Below the pieces are notes generated by a model. That model saw only the letters and a program-made list of their open reading frames with translations. It did no database searches and was not told the DNA's origin. Below, one piece after another: positions 5,254-7,036 of a DNA stretch of 7,036 bases. Every line of letters begins with the position of its first letter. Position 1 is the stretch's first letter. Origin of the DNA: JAVBNJ01 sp031551625 (GTDB lineage Bacteria > Bacteroidota > Bacteroidia > Bacteroidales > UBA932); the NCBI GenBank assembly GCA_031551625.1, contig JAVBNJ010000048.1:1-7036 (forward strand). Direction: 5' to 3'. The position numbers and the translations under genes are program-made.

Positions 5254-7036
5254 CTATTTTTCAATCCGTATCCGCGCATCTACGGCTACTACTTTTTCGG
5301 CAGTGCCCAACAACGGGTTCAAGTCCATTTCAAAAATTTCGGGAGCAGCTTCGCACAAGGCCGACACACGCATTACCACATCGGTAAATATGGCTTCGTT
5401 CACCGGCTCCTGACCGCGCACCCCTTCAATAATTTTGTAGCTATGCAGGCGTTTGATCATGCTTTCGGCTTCGGGTTTCGAGATAGGTACAATGCCGGTG
5501 TTTACGTCGTGCAATACTTCGATGAAGATACCTCCCAGTCCGCACAATACCATGTGGCCGAACGATTCGTCGCGCTTGGCGCCCACGAACAGTTGCGTAC
5601 CGGTCAACATCGGTTGTAGCATGATGGCTGTGGTGTCTTTGATCTTGATCATGCGATCAAACTCGCGACGCACGGTTTCGTCGTCTTTCACGTTGAGTAC
5701 GACACCGCCTACGTCCGATTTATGTACGGGGCCCACCACTTTCATTACTACCGGCATGCCCAGTTTGTGAGCGGCTTTCACGGCCTCTTCAGCCGAGGTA
5801 ACCACTGCTTCGCCGGCACGCGGAACACCTGCGGCATCCAGCAATTCCTGTACCTTATCGGGGCTCAGGTAGCCGTTTCCGGCGTTGTCGATAATGGCGC
5901 GGATGGCTTTGGTATCCACTTTCGGCTTTTCGAATGTTTCGACTGCCGGAGCAGGCGTATTCATTATTTTTGCCAAGGCGGTACCGAAAATCACCTCGTC
6001 GGGGAAGTTGATACGGCCTTTGGCTATGAAGTGTGCTATCTCGTCCTTCACATTAACAATTGAGGTCAGCACAGGGTAAATCGGTTTCTTGCACACTTTC
6101 ATCTTTTCGTCGAGCAAGTCGTACACATCGTATACGGGGAACAAGCCCGGGCTGCCGAAAATCACAGCCATCGCATCGATATTGTCGAAGTCGTTTTCGC
6201 AAGCATCAATAATATAGCCTAACTGCTCGGCGGTACCTGTTGCCAAAAAGTCAATAGGATTGGACACCGACGAACCACCGAATAATTTTTCGAGCAATGC
6301 TTTTGCTTTCGGCCCTTCGATATGGGGCACTTGCAGGCCGTTGTTCGACAAGGCGTCGGTCAACATTACAGCAGGGCCGCCGGCATGGGTAATCACAGCA
6401 ATATTGCGTCCCTTCGGAATCGGGTGCATGAATATAGAAGCCACGGTAACCAATTCTTCGCGGCCATAGCAGCGCACGATACCGGCTTTACGGAACAACG
6501 CATCGACTGCCACATCGGGGCTGGCCAGCGCACCGGTGTGCGACGAGGCGGCACGGCTGCCGGCTTCGGAGCATCCGGATTTGATAGCCGCAATGCGGCA
6601 ACCTTTGCGGATAAGCGACGAAGCGTGTTTCAACAACATCTCGGGTTTGGCAATGCTTTCCATGTACAGCAGTTTCACCGGCGAGCTCTTGCCCGGCACA
6701 TAGCTTTCGTCCATGTATTTCAACACATCTTCCACGCCCATTTGTGCGCTGTTCCCTACTGAGTACACGCTGGAGAATGTCAAGCCTTTGGTCACGCCTG
6801 TTTCGAGGATAAACACAGCCGTGGCGCCCGATGCGGTAATGAAATCCACGCCTTTATCTTCAAACTTAGGAATGGGGCGGGTAAATACGCCTGCATAATT
6901 TTTGTTCATCACACCGATACAGTTGGGGCCAATGAGGCAACCGCCCGTTTCGTTGATGGTTTTTACAATTTCGGCTTCGAGGCGTGCGCCTTCTTCGTTT
7001 TCTTCGTGGAAACCGGCCGAAAGGATGATGAATGCT
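5254..7036 (-). CDS. ADP-forming acyl-CoA synthetase (acetate-CoA ligase, NDP-forming), N-terminus outside the window
   Basis: The enzyme converts acyl-CoA, ADP and phosphate into a carboxylic acid, CoA and ATP, so it conserves energy at the end of amino acid or pyruvate fermentation. The last 593 residues are visible; about 100 at the N-terminus should be missing. The visible part starts in the CoA-binding domain (AFIILSAGFHEEN, GGCLIGPNCIGVMN). Next is the CoA-ligase domain with SRAASSHTGALAS, whose His is the expected phosphohistidine, and ITHAGGPAVMLTDAL. After a linker rich in Pro and Glu comes an ATP-grasp domain: AGVPRAGEAVVTSAEEA, MPVVMKVVGPVHKSDVGGV, LQPMLTGTQLFVGAKRD, LCGLGGIFIEVL and EMDLNPLLG. 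The alpha and beta modules are thus fused in one chain. Reading continues to the window edge, so the internal GTG at 6912 is not the start. The gene is G/C-rich (40 of 60 at 6541-6600), unlike its accessory neighbours. The acyl substrate cannot be told from sequence. Confidence 0.95.
   Translation of the reverse strand, partial: AFIILSAGFHEENEEGARLEAEIVKTINETGGCLIGPNCIGVMNKNYAGVFTRPIPKFEDKGVDFITASGATAVFILETGVTKGLTFSSVYSVGNSAQMGVEDVLKYMDESYVPGKSSPVKLLYMESIAKPEMLLKHASSLIRKGCRIAAIKSGCSEAGSRAASSHTGALASPDVAVDALFRKAGIVRCYGREELVTVASIFMHPIPKGRNIAVITHAGGPAVMLTDALSNNGLQVPHIEGPKAKALLEKLFGGSSVSNPIDFLATGTAEQLGYIIDACENDFDNIDAMAVIFGSPGLFPVYDVYDLLDEKMKVCKKPIYPVLTSIVNVKDEIAHFIAKGRINFPDEVIFGTALAKIMNTPAPAVETFEKPKVDTKAIRAIIDNAGNGYLSPDKVQELLDAAGVPRAGEAVVTSAEEAVKAAHKLGMPVVMKVVGPVHKSDVGGVVLNVKDDETVRREFDRMIKIKDTTAIMLQPMLTGTQLFVGAKRDESFGHMVLCGLGGIFIEVLHDVNTGIVPISKPEAESMIKRLHSYKIIEGVRGQEPVNEAIFTDVVMRVSALCEAAPEIFEMDLNPLLGTAEKVVAVDARIRIEK

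Noticed and set aside
5722..6063. Plus-strand open frames opposite the acyl-CoA synthetase
   Set aside because: The minus strand encodes unambiguous CoA-ligase and ATP-grasp motifs; the plus frames are by-products of its codon usage.
1..7036. CRISPR array, tRNA or rRNA genes
   Set aside because: No spaced direct repeats, no cloverleaf-like segments and no rRNA sequence were seen on either strand.

Overview
The window reads as a Bacteroidota chromosome, most likely an anaerobic member of the Bacteroidales. The evidence is the repeated TATCTTTG-type -7 promoter boxes, the lack of Shine-Dalgarno sequences, a UvrA of Bacteroidetes type, and an NDP-forming acyl-CoA synthetase of fermentative type. 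All genes supported here lie on the minus strand, so the order of transcription is from high to low coordinates.

Layout in transcription order. (1) Positions 7036-5254 hold the C-terminal 593 residues of an ADP-forming acyl-CoA synthetase, closed by a strong hairpin terminator at 5199-5226. (2) Positions 5124-4780 hold a short BRO-N protein that seems to have lost its middle by an in-frame deletion; its coding sequence contains a perfect 18+1+18 bp palindrome. (3) Positions 4737-3451 hold a secreted TPR protein whose C-terminal half resembles the soluble tail of Bacteroidetes DUF2723 membrane proteins. (4) Positions 3353-2696 hold a two-gene MNT nucleotidyltransferase / HEPN ribonuclease (MntA-HepT type) toxin-antitoxin cassette with overlapping genes. 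(5) Positions 2602 to beyond 1 hold uvrA, the damage-recognition ATPase of nucleotide excision repair, cut by the window edge.

The most striking feature is inside uvrA. A 492-bp block (432-923) with 25-bp imperfect terminal inverted repeats carries a complete DUF559 (Vsr/MutH-like PD-(D/E)XK) nuclease domain. It is inserted exactly in frame in the connector between the two ATPase modules. I translated the whole minus frame codon by codon from 2602 to the window edge and met no stop or frameshift. The product is therefore a UvrA-nuclease chimera, not a broken gene. The insert is markedly A/T-richer than the surrounding uvrA except at its G/C-rich ends, and even the terminal repeats are translated, as Pro/Gly-rich linkers. 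It behaves like an intein-style passenger with no visible splicing domain.

The genes do not form one pathway. The acyl-CoA synthetase is core energy metabolism and uvrA is core repair. Between them lies an A/T-richer accessory stretch (BRO remnant, toxin-antitoxin) that looks horizontally acquired.
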